DNA of 35,194 bases, from assembly GCA_026707745.1 (NCBI GenBank), contig JAPOWG010000022.1, positions 1-35,194 of the forward strand. The letters are read 5' to 3'. The stretch comes from Chloroflexota bacterium. Lineage in GTDB: Bacteria > Chloroflexota > Anaerolineae > Aggregatilineales > Phototrophicaceae. A program made the translations under genes and the position numbers. Shown piece after piece: positions 26,047 to 32,926 of this stretch; the first letter of the stretch is position 1, and each line of letters opens with the position of its first letter. Below the pieces are notes generated by a model. It had not been told where the DNA came from. It worked only from the letters and a program-made list of their open reading frames with translations, and made no database searches.

Positions 26047-26705
26047 ACGGCCAGATCCTGACTTAGTATTTCATCGAAGATTCGCCTGGCGCTTTCGGGC
26101 TGGCCATCGCGTAATAGCGGGAGTACATCCGAATCCAGAATGCGCCGATAAAGCGCTCCCCTGGCCATTTGGGAATCGAGCTGGCTTTTGAGCGGCTCGC
26201 GCAACTGGCCCAGCCATTCGCCGAGAATCGCGTATTCATCGCCAATAGCCCCTTCCAGCTGCTTCTTGAGCCCCCGCAACATCGCGGGTGAGGCGCCATT
26301 GGTGCTTAGCGCGACTATCAGCGGGGACCGGTCGATAACCGCCATGTTGCTGAAATCGCTGTCATCGCTGCTGCCGTTGGCGACATTGGTTAAGGCTCGG
26401 ATGCGATGCGCGTCCTGAGCCACTATTTGGTTGACAGCATCGTCGTCAGTTGTGGCGATTACCAGAAAAGGCATATGTTCGTTTAGCATGTCGCGCCGGT
26501 ATTCCGAATGGATCAACTCTATCTGGCCCTCGTTGGCCAGCCCCAGAAGCTCTGTCGATATCACCGGGCTGATGACCAGCACCCGCGCGCCCGAACCGAG
26601 CAAATGCTTGACTTTACGCGTCGCCACGCGGCCGCCGCCGATGACGGCGACTTGCTTGTCTTGCAGGTGAAGCAAGATGGGATATCCAAGGATCGGCTCA
26701 GGCAT
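26043..26705 (-). CDS. Precorrin-2 dehydrogenase (SirC/Met8 N-terminal type)
   Basis: 220 residues from ATG 26705; homology begins at MPEPILGYPILLHLQDKQVAVIGGGRVATRKVKHLL, so the longer frame to 26936, which runs inside cysH, is not used. The GGGRVATRK loop is the NAD-binding site of the CysG/Met8/SirC Rossmann domain, and a central LVIATTDDDAVNQIVAQDA plus SNMAVIDRSPLIVALSTNGASPAMLRGLKKQLE are further signatures. It oxidises precorrin-2 to sirohydrochlorin with NAD. The start lies 8 bp inside the end of cysH and the stop overlaps the chelatase start by 4 bp. Confidence 0.9.
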   Translation of the reverse strand: MPEPILGYPILLHLQDKQVAVIGGGRVATRKVKHLLGSGARVLVISPVISTELLGLANEGQIELIHSEYRRDMLNEHMPFLVIATTDDDAVNQIVAQDAHRIRALTNVANGSSDDSDFSNMAVIDRSPLIVALSTNGASPAMLRGLKKQLEGAIGDEYAILGEWLGQLREPLKSQLDSQMARGALYRRILDSDVLPLLRDGQPESARRIFDEILSQDLAV

Positions 26706-27435
26706 GGGCGCCTGCCCGGGCCGGTTTGGCGATATGCTCGATATGGATGCCGCATTCTGTTTTCTCTCGCTGCGACCAACGGCCGCTTCGAGAATCGGCG
26801 TCTTGATTGACCGCTTTGGTGCAGGTCCAGCAGCCGATGCTGGGATAGCCGATATCGTGCAAGGGATTGTAGGGCAAGTCATGGGCGCGCAAGTAGGCCC
26901 AGATCTTGTCTTCACTCCAATTGGCAAAAGGCGCAATCTTGATCAGACCCGTTCGCGAATCCCGGCTGATGATGGGCGTGTTGGCGCGATTGCTTGATTG
27001 ATCGCGGCGAAGTCCAGTCACCCAGGCCGAATAACCCGAAAGCGCCTCTCGCAAGGGAATCGTTTTGCGAATATGACAGCAACGGTCGGGATTGCGCTCC
27101 CATAAGCGGTCGCCGTAATCGCGCGCTTGCTGCCGCGGCGTCTGACGCGGTCTGATGCGCCGCAGATTGAGTCCGAAGCGTTCTTCCAGCGCATTCACCA
27201 GATCGACAGTCTCCGGAAAAAGAAAGCCCGTATCAAGTGTCAGCACCTGTGTACCGGGCGCGATCTCACCCATCATGTGCAGCGTAACGATCCCGGTGGT
27301 TTGAAAACTGGTCACGATGGCGAGAGCCTCGCCAAAAGTCCTGTTGGCCCAAGACAAGATGTCGCCTGGTTCCGCGCTCTCGAATTGTTCCGCCAACCGG
27401 CTAATCTGTGCAGTGCTTGTGTTCAATCCCAGCAC
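26698..27435 (-). CDS. cysH: Phosphoadenylyl-sulfate/adenylyl-sulfate reductase with [4Fe-4S] motif
   Basis: 245 residues from a GTG start at 27435, with AGGAG 8 bases upstream. VTSFQTTGIVTLHMM and VLTLDTGFLFPET form the P-loop-like PP-motif and LDTG segment of the family. Cys119-Cys120 (RCCHIRK) and Cys202/Cys205 (GCWTC) are the CC...CxxC cluster of the iron-sulfur type that usually prefers APS, and SGRWSQREKTECGIH carries the catalytic Cys228. It reduces APS or PAPS to sulfite with thioredoxin. It is the first structural gene of the siroheme/sulfite operon and sits directly behind two attenuators. No ATP sulfurylase gene is in the window. Confidence 0.94.
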   Translation of the reverse strand: MLGLNTSTAQISRLAEQFESAEPGDILSWANRTFGEALAIVTSFQTTGIVTLHMMGEIAPGTQVLTLDTGFLFPETVDLVNALEERFGLNLRRIRPRQTPRQQARDYGDRLWERNPDRCCHIRKTIPLREALSGYSAWVTGLRRDQSSNRANTPIISRDSRTGLIKIAPFANWSEDKIWAYLRAHDLPYNPLHDIGYPSIGCWTCTKAVNQDADSRSGRWSQREKTECGIHIEHIAKPARAGAHA

Positions 27436-27470
27436 GTTGAACTCCTGTTCCGCGTTATTGACCCCTAAAC

Positions 27471-27497
27471 AAAAAACGCTTCGGATTATCCGAAGCG
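27471..27497 (-). terminator. Intrinsic terminator 2 of the cysH leader (attenuator)
   Basis: Minus-strand hairpin CGCTTCGGA-TAA-TCCGAAGCG (27497-27477, nine perfect pairs, 3-base loop) followed by six T. It lies 36 bp before the cysH start and inside its transcript, so it must be conditional. Confidence 0.85.
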
Positions 27498-27572
27498 CCC
27501 CAATATTCCTGAACGACTCTGCTAGCGATAATCAAGCGCCAGCATCGGATAACCCAGCCTCCCCGGCTCGGT
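27486..27572 (-). promoter_or_regulatory. Attenuator 2: competing RNA pairings before cysH
   Basis: RNA segments on the minus strand: 1, ACCGAGCC (27572-27565, directly after the Cys codons); 2, GGCTGGGTTATCCGA (27559-27545); 3/4, terminator 2. Segments 1 and 2 can form a hairpin (7 of 8 pairs). Segment 2 can instead pair over 11 bp (one G-U) with TCGGATAATCC (27493-27483) inside the terminator and so break it. A ribosome stalled on the Cys run would cover segment 1 and favour read-through. Confidence 0.75.
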
Positions 27573-27620
27573 ACAGCAACAACAACAAACGTGGTGGCAG
27601 TGGTTCTTGCTTGTTGACAT
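27522..27620 (-). CDS. Leader peptide 2, with five consecutive cysteine codons
   Basis: A 32-codon frame, ATG 27620 to TAG 27522. It starts MSTSKNHCHHV, then five Cys codons in a row (TGT TGT TGT TGC TGT, 27587-27573), then TEPGRLGYPM and LALDYR. A TTG two codons earlier (27626) has GAGGG at better spacing and may be the real start. Six Cys in 32 residues, five of them adjacent, upstream of a cysteine-biosynthesis operon, is the layout of an attenuation leader peptide in which ribosomes stall when charged tRNA-Cys is scarce. The Cys run ends directly before the segment ACCGAGCC, which can pair with GGCTGGGT; see attenuator 2. The peptide itself needs no function. Confidence 0.8.
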   Translation of the reverse strand: MSTSKNHCHHVCCCCCTEPGRLGYPMLALDYR

Positions 27621-27649
27621 CTTCAAAAATGTCCCTCGCGTCCCCCCAA

Positions 27650-27677
27650 CAAAAAAGCCCCGTGTCGTAACGGGGCT
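27650..27677 (-). terminator. Intrinsic terminator 1 of the cysH leader (attenuator)
   Basis: Minus-strand hairpin AGCCCCGT-TACGAC-ACGGGGCT (27677-27656, eight perfect pairs) followed by TTTTTT. It lies between the two leader peptides, so transcripts of the operon must pass it first. Confidence 0.88.
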
Positions 27678-27768
27678 GCTTGTTTCGGATTGATCCAGGC
27701 CTTAGTAACCTAGCAACGTTCCACCGCACGACTATCGGAAGATAGTATCTGACAACAACAGGTGGAAC
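27664..27768 (-). promoter_or_regulatory. Attenuator 1: competing RNA pairings
   Basis: Segment 1, GTTCCACC (27768-27761), lies between the Cys codon groups of leader peptide 1. It pairs perfectly with GGTGGAAC (27725-27718), enclosing the hairpin ACTATC-TTCC-GATAGT. Overlapping that second arm, GTCGTGCGG (27732-27724) can pair with CCGTTACGAC (27673-27664) of terminator 1 with one bulge, which would open the terminator. Ribosome stalling at the Cys codons would mask segment 1 and free the antiterminator arm. Confidence 0.6.
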
Positions 27769-27784
27769 AGCAGTTACGGAACAT
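27710..27784 (-). CDS. Leader peptide 1, cysteine-rich
   Basis: A 24-codon frame, ATG 27784 to TAG 27710: it begins MFRNCCSTCCCQILSSD and ends SRAVERC. Cys codons stand at positions 5, 6, 9, 10, 11 and 24 (TGC TGT, then TGT TGT TGT). The ribosome-binding site GGAAG is 5 bases before the ATG, and the predicted transcript start is about 28 bases upstream of the ATG. Terminator 1 begins 33 bp after the stop. The frame lies in the 5' leader of the cysH operon and looks like a cysteine-sensing leader peptide. It is too short to be called by normal gene finders. Confidence 0.82.
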   Translation of the reverse strand: MFRNCCSTCCCQILSSDSRAVERC

Positions 27785-27818
27785 CGAGACTTCCAAGATT
27801 CTTGACCAATTTCAAGGG

Positions 27819-27847
27819 AGTTTAGCGCATCTCTGCGCCTTTGTCAA
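27819..27847 (-). promoter_or_regulatory. Promoter of the cysH/siroheme/sulfite-reductase operon, with a palindrome in the spacer
   Basis: On the minus strand: -35 TTGACA (27847-27842), 17-bp spacer, -10 TAAACT (27824-27819). Start expected near 27812. The spacer holds the perfect palindrome GCGCA-GAGA-TGCGC (27838-27825), adjacent to the -10, a good position for a repressor. Confidence 0.8.
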
Positions 27848-27904
27848 CTGATTGATGGAAATTCGTTTCTCAAGGCCTGATTTCATTTGATTTCGGGAAG
27901 TCGA

Positions 27905-28672
27905 TCAAGTGCTGCCCATGCGCAAGGCGCCGTCGAGTCGAATCGTTTCGCCGTTGAGCATTTCGTTTTCCACGATTTGCTGCGCCAACTGCGCGTATTC
28001 CGCAGGGGAACCCAAGCGCGAGGGGAAGGGGACTTGCTCGCCAAGCGAGTCGCGCACGGCTTGCGGCAAGCTGCCGAGCAGCGGCGTATCAAAAATGCCC
28101 GGCGCGATCGTGCAGACACGGATGCCGTTTCGGGCGAGATCGCGCGCGATAGGCAAGGTCATGCCGACGATGCCGCCTTTGGAGGCCGAATAGGCTGCTT
28201 GGCCGATTTGGCCTTCGAATGCGGCGACGGACGCGCTATTGATGATCACGCCTCGCTCGCCGCCCTCGCCCGCTGGATTCGCCGACATCATCGCGGCGGC
28301 GAGACGAATGACGTTGAACGTGCCTATCAAATTGATGCGAATCACCGTCTCGAACAAGTCCAGCGGGTGCGCGCCGCGGCTGCTGATCGTACGAATGGCG
28401 AGACCGACCCCGGCGCAATTGACAAGCACATTCAGGGCGCCGAATTCCGTCACTGCCAGATCCAGCGCCGCTTGAACTTCCGACTCGCTTGTTACGTCCG
28501 CCCCGGCAAAGCGCGCTGGATCGCCGATGGCCGACGTGAGTTCGCGCCCCTTTTCGTGGTCGCGATCGAGAATCACGACCTTGGCGCCCTGTTCGGCAAA
28601 ACGCGTCGCGGTCGCCGCGCCCAATCCGGACGCGCCGCCGGTGACAAGCGCTACAACTTCTTCCATTCTCAT
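27905..28672 (-). CDS. Short-chain dehydrogenase (3-hydroxyacyl-CoA dehydrogenase type II-like)
   Basis: 255 residues from ATG 28672 (GGGAG 9 bases upstream); ATG 28666 is an alternative, and a longer frame to 28705 lacks a site. The Rossmann loop [12 protein letters not shown], the NAD-specific Asp in [17 protein letters not shown], the active-site Ser ([11 protein letters not shown]) and YSASK give the complete classical SDR set. The overall sequence, with [25 protein letters not shown] and [13 protein letters not shown], is most like HSD10-type 3-hydroxyacyl-CoA or 2-methyl-3-hydroxybutyryl-CoA dehydrogenases of fatty-acid or isoleucine breakdown. It lies downstream of rho on the same strand and ends about 58 bp before the cysH promoter. 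Confidence 0.88.
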   Translation of the reverse strand: MRMEEVVALVTGGASGLGAATATRFAEQGAKVVILDRDHEKGRELTSAIGDPARFAGADVTSESEVQAALDLAVTEFGALNVLVNCAGVGLAIRTISSRGAHPLDLFETVIRINLIGTFNVIRLAAAMMSANPAGEGGERGVIINSASVAAFEGQIGQAAYSASKGGIVGMTLPIARDLARNGIRVCTIAPGIFDTPLLGSLPQAVRDSLGEQVPFPSRLGSPAEYAQLAQQIVENEMLNGETIRLDGALRMGST

Positions 28673-28773
28673 AAGATTCGGCTCCCGATAGACTATGTAA
28701 CGCAAAGCGCCGCGACCGAGATTATCGTTCGGCCGCCGCGCGCCGCGCGGAAGTCGTCACTGGGCTGGGATGC

Positions 28774-30042
28774 CTAGCGCCCGTTTGAGCCGCTCAAGCT
28801 GTTGAGGAACTTCTGGTTGGTGTCGTAAAGTCGGAAGCTGTGCAGCAATTGTTCGGTAGCGCCGACGATGCCTTCCGGCTGTTCCGCCAAATGAGACCAC
28901 ATACGACGCATGGTATACACGCGTTGCAGCACATCCGGACCGAGCAGCAATTCTTCGCGGCGGGTCGATGACTGTTCGATATCGAAGGCCGGGAAGATCC
29001 GACGCTCCTGCAGCTTGCGGCTGAGATGGAGCTCCATATTGCCCGTGCCCTTGAATTCTTCGTAGATGACGTCGTCCATCTTGCTGCCGGTATTGACCAG
29101 GCAGGTCGCGACTATGGTCAGGCTGCCGCCTTCTTCGACATTGCGGGCCGCGCCAAACAAACGCTTTGGCGGGTGAATCGCGGAGGGATCCAAACCGCCG
29201 GAAAGCGTGCGCCCGCTGGTGGGAACGACAAGATTATAAGCGCGCGCCAAACGCGTAACGCTATCCAGCATCATCACGACGTGACGCCTGACTTCCACCA
29301 GGCGCTTGGCGCGCTCAAGCGCCATTTCGGCGACCCGGACATGATGATGTACCGGATCGTCAAAGGTGGAGGCGATGACCTCGGCATCAACGGAACGATC
29401 CATATCGGTCACTTCTTCCGGGCGCTCGCCAATGAGGGCAATCATCAGGTGGACTTCGGGATAGTTGTGGCTGATCGCGTTGGCGATGTCTTTGAGAACG
29501 GTGGTCTTGCCCGCCTTGGGCGGCGACACGATCAAACCGCGTTGCCCGAATCCGATCGGCGCGATCAGATTCAGCATGCGCGTGGACATGATGCGCGGCA
29601 GCGTTTCCAGGTTGAAGCGGACTTCCGGGAAGATGGGTGTCAAGCGCTCGAAATTGGCGCGCTGCCTGACCTCGTTGGGGTTGAGACCGTTGACCGCGTC
29701 GACGCGGAGCAACCCGAAGTAACGCTCGGTATCTTTCGGCGGGCGAACTTGACCAATCACCATATCGCCGGTACGCAAGTTGAACTTTTTGATTTGCGTC
29801 TGGCTGACATAGATATCGTTCTTGCCCGGGAGGTAGCCTTCGGCGCGCAGGAAACCGATACCGTCATCCACCACTTCCAGGACACCGCCGCGAAGCTCGT
29901 GGCCTCGCCGCACGGCATCTTGACGCAGCAATCCTATGATTAGGTCCTGCTTCTTCAATCGGCTGAAGCGCGGCACATTATGGTCGCGCGCCAGACTGCG
30001 CAATTCGGGAAGGGTCTTCGTTTCAAGTTTTGCGATATTCAT
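28774..30042 (-). CDS. rho: Transcription termination factor Rho
   Basis: 422 residues, close to the minimal Rho length. The N-terminal Rho_N helices ([25 protein letters not shown]), the cold-shock-like RNA-binding domain ([29 protein letters not shown]), and the ATPase core with Walker [10 protein letters not shown] (173-181), [31 protein letters not shown] (Walker B) and the Q/R-loop region are all present. The hexamer binds RNA at rut sites and terminates transcription. ATG with CAGGA upstream. The promoter about 310 bp upstream leaves a long leader, which in other bacteria serves autoregulation by Rho. Confidence 0.97.
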   Translation of the reverse strand: MNIAKLETKTLPELRSLARDHNVPRFSRLKKQDLIIGLLRQDAVRRGHELRGGVLEVVDDGIGFLRAEGYLPGKNDIYVSQTQIKKFNLRTGDMVIGQVRPPKDTERYFGLLRVDAVNGLNPNEVRQRANFERLTPIFPEVRFNLETLPRIMSTRMLNLIAPIGFGQRGLIVSPPKAGKTTVLKDIANAISHNYPEVHLMIALIGERPEEVTDMDRSVDAEVIASTFDDPVHHHVRVAEMALERAKRLVEVRRHVVMMLDSVTRLARAYNLVVPTSGRTLSGGLDPSAIHPPKRLFGAARNVEEGGSLTIVATCLVNTGSKMDDVIYEEFKGTGNMELHLSRKLQERRIFPAFDIEQSSTRREELLLGPDVLQRVYTMRRMWSHLAEQPEGIVGATEQLLHSFRLYDTNQKFLNSLSGSNGR

Positions 30043-30360
30043 GCTGATCGTCCTGGGTTAATTTGTTGCGGCAGGGGTGTATGCTGGGGTCGCCGCGCGA
30101 ACAAAGATTGTGTCCTTTGCGTCTTTAGTGAATTGCCGGAAGATTACTGGGAATTCGTTTCCTCTGGGAATCGCGAATTGTCGCCGTAACGGACATTAGA
30201 CATGGAGATGTTCATCCGAGTGGAAACCTGACCGACGGGCGACTTTCAAGAAATGCTCACCTAATTTACTCGCTACGCGGATAGCCAAAAGAGGTTTTTT
30301 GACATTCCACAATTATGACGTTTACGGGTACAGATGTGGAAAAAGGAACCTGTAAGTTAA

Positions 30361-30389
30361 ACTATAGCATAGTATTGATTTGTCGTCAA
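30361..30389 (-). promoter_or_regulatory. Promoter of rho
   Basis: Minus strand: -35 TTGACG (30389-30384), 17-bp spacer, -10 TATAGT (30366-30361) preceded by TGC (extended -10). Start near 30354, about 311 bases before the rho ATG. Confidence 0.7.
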
Positions 30390-30451
30390 ATGGAAATTGA
30401 ATCTGTGTTAGGTTCTATTCGGGAATTGAAAAGATGTTGTGACTCGTGGAT

Positions 30452-30477
30452 TGATCCCCGCCCGCGGGCGGGGATCA
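30452..30477 (-). terminator. Strong hairpin behind the ABC transporter operon
   Basis: A perfect 26-bp palindrome, TGATCCCCGCCCG and its complement, 20 bp after the stop of the binding-protein gene. Only short T-rich stretches follow on either strand, so it may be a terminator or a 3' stabilising hairpin. Confidence 0.5.
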
Positions 30478-30497
30478 GTCTTGCTGTATTTGGATGG

Positions 30498-31838
30498 CTA
30501 CATGTCCAGGTCGGCGTGCAATTCGGCCACTTCCTCGTTCAATTCCGCCAGCGCGTCGGCGACCGGGGCGTCGCCATTGACGACTTCGGCGATCACATTG
30601 GGCACCAGCCCGCGCACGGCGCTATAACTGGGAAGACCGGGGGAGGCATAGATGCTGACCACTTCGTCGGCTAAAATGCCCTGCACTTCGACAAAGCGGT
30701 GATAGGGCATGCGCGGCTCGGTGAAATCGTCCTCGGTGATCTCGATATCGTTGCGTATGCTGAAGTATCCGGTCGCGCCGGACCAGGCAAGCTGCGCCTC
30801 GGCGCCGGCCAGGAACTTCACAAACAGCCAGGTAGCCACTTCTTGTTCCGGCGTCGCGGTCAAGATCGCCTGGCTGGGCACGAAGAGTTGCAGCGTGGGA
30901 CCAACGCCGTCGGCGCCAGGGAATGCGGAAACCACCCACTCGTCGGTCATTTCGGCGGTTGCGGCGTCCCAGGTGACAAAGGGTATGCCGGCGGAACTGC
31001 CTGCCGCGAATGGTGTGATACCCACCGCGAAGTCACCTGTGTTTTGATAACGTTCCGCGAATAGATAGGCGCAATTGTTTTCCAACATGCGCGTGAACAT
31101 TTCCAGGACGGCAGCCACTTCGGCGGATTCGAAGATGTACTCGCCGGAGTCGGCGTCAAATATCGCGCCGCCGTGCGCGGCGACAAAACTCTCGAAGTGC
31201 GATGTGCCGGTATCCAGGGGATAACCCTGGTACATCTCGCTGGCGCCGGCCGCGCAAGAGATTTCCTCGAACTCCGCCAGCGTCGCGGGCGGACGCCGAT
31301 CAAAGCCCAGCGCTTCGACGATGTCAAGATTGGTGTAGAAAATGTTCAGCGAGTTCTGGTTCGCCCAAGCGACGCGCATACCGTGAAACGGCGCGAAGTC
31401 CAGTTGGTTGACGTCGAGCAAATCGAAGTTGAGGTTGGCTTGCTCGTCCGGCGGGATCCCCCACATCGGGCTATTGAGCAATTCGTTGATGTCGACAACA
31501 ACGCCTTCGTTGGCCCAGCCGGCGATGGCATTGGCGTATCCCGCGACCAGGTTTGGCAGCTCTCCGGAGAGAATAGCGGTATTCATCAGATCTTGAATCG
31601 GGCTGTAGCTGCCCTGATGAATAGCTTCCACCGTGATTCCATATTCGTTGCTGCTATTGAATTCCTCGATCAACGCCGACATCGTTTCGGCCTGGGAACT
31701 GTCATCGGAATACTGATGCCAATAGACGACTGTCTGTCCACTGGGATCAACACCTTCATAGTCGGTCATGTTCTGCGCTTGAACCAACCCAAGTGTCAGA
31801 ACGACCAGCATGAGCGCGATAGTCATTTTCGTCTTCAT
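30498..31838 (-). CDS. ABC transporter sugar-type substrate-binding protein
   Basis: 446 residues with a signal peptide (KMTIALMLVVLTLGLVQAQ), cleaved probably after QA near residue 21. There is no lipobox cysteine, so it is not an obvious lipoprotein. TVVYWHQYSDDSSQAETMSALIEEFN is the typical start of the family-1 extracellular solute-binding fold (maltose/glycerol-phosphate type), and PNLVAGYANAIAGWANEGVVVDINEL and MRVAWANQNSLNIFYTNLDIVEALGF follow the family pattern. It would capture a carbohydrate or related solute outside the cell for the two permeases encoded upstream. The ligand is unknown. AAGGAG lies 12 bases before the ATG. Confidence 0.88.
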   Translation of the reverse strand: MKTKMTIALMLVVLTLGLVQAQNMTDYEGVDPSGQTVVYWHQYSDDSSQAETMSALIEEFNSSNEYGITVEAIHQGSYSPIQDLMNTAILSGELPNLVAGYANAIAGWANEGVVVDINELLNSPMWGIPPDEQANLNFDLLDVNQLDFAPFHGMRVAWANQNSLNIFYTNLDIVEALGFDRRPPATLAEFEEISCAAGASEMYQGYPLDTGTSHFESFVAAHGGAIFDADSGEYIFESAEVAAVLEMFTRMLENNCAYLFAERYQNTGDFAVGITPFAAGSSAGIPFVTWDAATAEMTDEWVVSAFPGADGVGPTLQLFVPSQAILTATPEQEVATWLFVKFLAGAEAQLAWSGATGYFSIRNDIEITEDDFTEPRMPYHRFVEVQGILADEVVSIYASPGLPSYSAVRGLVPNVIAEVVNGDAPVADALAELNEEVAELHADLDM

Positions 31839-31960
31839 AGCTTGCGAGTCTCCTTCGCGTAAAATGAGCTTTCGAAATAGGCGGCTGCTCCATACCCCCT
31901 CTTACGGGATTCAGCCACGGAATGAACACCGCATTGCTTGATACGGTGGAGGGTTCACTA

Positions 31961-32926
31961 CTAACCTCGGATACCTGTCTGGGCGATACCTTCGGTGAAT
32001 TGCCTCTGAGCTACGAAATACAAGATCAGGATCGGTATGACGGTAATCACGGAAGCCGCCATTTGCAAGTTCAAATCTCCGGGCGTGTCGGCAGTAACGA
32101 AATTGGACAAGCCCACCGCTATCGGCCGCCAATCGTCGTTGATGGTGACCAGCAGGGGCCACATCAAGGCGTTCCAGGAGCCGATAAAGCCCAAGGTTAC
32201 GATGGTCATGATAGGCGCCTTCGACAAAGGAAGGACCACACTCCTTAGGAACTTGAAATGTCCCGCGCCGTCGATCCGCGCGGCCTCCCATAGATCATTT
32301 GGGATTTGAATGAAGAACTGTCGCAGCAAAAAGATATTAAAGACAGAAGCGAAGAACGGGATGGTCAGGGCCGGCCAATTGTTGAACCAGGCGCCCGCGG
32401 GTCCGAAAAGGCTCTCGCTCAAACGCCCCAGCCAAATGACCGTCAGCAGATGCGGTATCAGCATCACAATGCCCGGGATCATCATGGTGGACAAAAAAAG
32501 TGCGAATATGAAATTGCGCCCGATGAAATCCATTCGCGCGAAAGCGTATGCGGCCGGAATGCAAACGACCAGCGACCCGGTAACGCTGATCAGGGTAATA
32601 CGCAGGCTGTTCCACAGATAGCCCGAAATGCCGATAGACTGCAAGACGCCGCTAGTCGGATCAGTCGTCAGTTCAATATCGAGGAAGTTCGCCCTGCGTA
32701 GAGCGGTGGCGTAATTCTCCCAAAGCAGATTCTCCGGCAGCAGCCGCGTCAGATTGACCTCGCTCAGGGTCATGAAAGAGGCGCTGATCATCCATAGAAA
32801 GGGACCCACTGCAATGATGACGCCAGCGAACAGTACCGCGTAAATCGCGAGTTGACTCGGGTTGACGCGCGGCGCTGGCGCCTTATTCGCCTTGGTTGCT
32901 ATAGGGTCGCGACTCTGGCTAGGCAT
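31961..32926 (-). CDS. ABC transporter permease, MalG-type
   Basis: 321 residues with six hydrophobic segments; the first is LAIYAVLFAGVIIAVGPFLWMISASF. The EAA loop EAARIDGAGHFKFLRSVVLPLSKAP (about residue 218 on), which contacts the ATPase, is intact. MalG-type permeases form the second half of the membrane channel of CUT1 sugar importers. It starts 8 bp inside the end of the MalF-type gene and is followed after 122 bp by the binding-protein gene. That gap holds a small hairpin (CACCG...CGGTG). Confidence 0.9.
   Translation of the reverse strand: MPSQSRDPIATKANKAPAPRVNPSQLAIYAVLFAGVIIAVGPFLWMISASFMTLSEVNLTRLLPENLLWENYATALRRANFLDIELTTDPTSGVLQSIGISGYLWNSLRITLISVTGSLVVCIPAAYAFARMDFIGRNFIFALFLSTMMIPGIVMLIPHLLTVIWLGRLSESLFGPAGAWFNNWPALTIPFFASVFNIFLLRQFFIQIPNDLWEAARIDGAGHFKFLRSVVLPLSKAPIMTIVTLGFIGSWNALMWPLLVTINDDWRPIAVGLSNFVTADTPGDLNLQMAASVITVIPILILYFVAQRQFTEGIAQTGIRG

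Larger units (their letters stand above)
30043..30497. other. Spacer with the long rho leader and a hairpin behind the ABC binding-protein gene
   Basis: From 30043 to about 30354 this is the untranslated leader of rho. It includes a 23-codon frame (ATG 30215 to TAA 30144) without a good ribosome-binding site. 30361-30389 is the rho promoter and 30452-30477 a strong palindrome. Confidence 0.6.

Noticed and set aside
27532..27729. 65-residue frame on the minus strand across the cysH leader
   Set aside because: It runs in another frame across terminator 1, has no ribosome-binding site and no protein-like composition. The two Cys-rich frames are preferred.
27650..27812. T-box or SAM riboswitch in the cysH leader
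   Set aside because: GGTGGAAC recalls the T-box core, and a riboswitch before sulfur genes would be expected. But there is no T-box stem I with specifier loop, the 14-base T-box is not matched beyond these bases, and none of the SAM-I/II/IV core sequences is present. The Cys-rich frames explain the region better.
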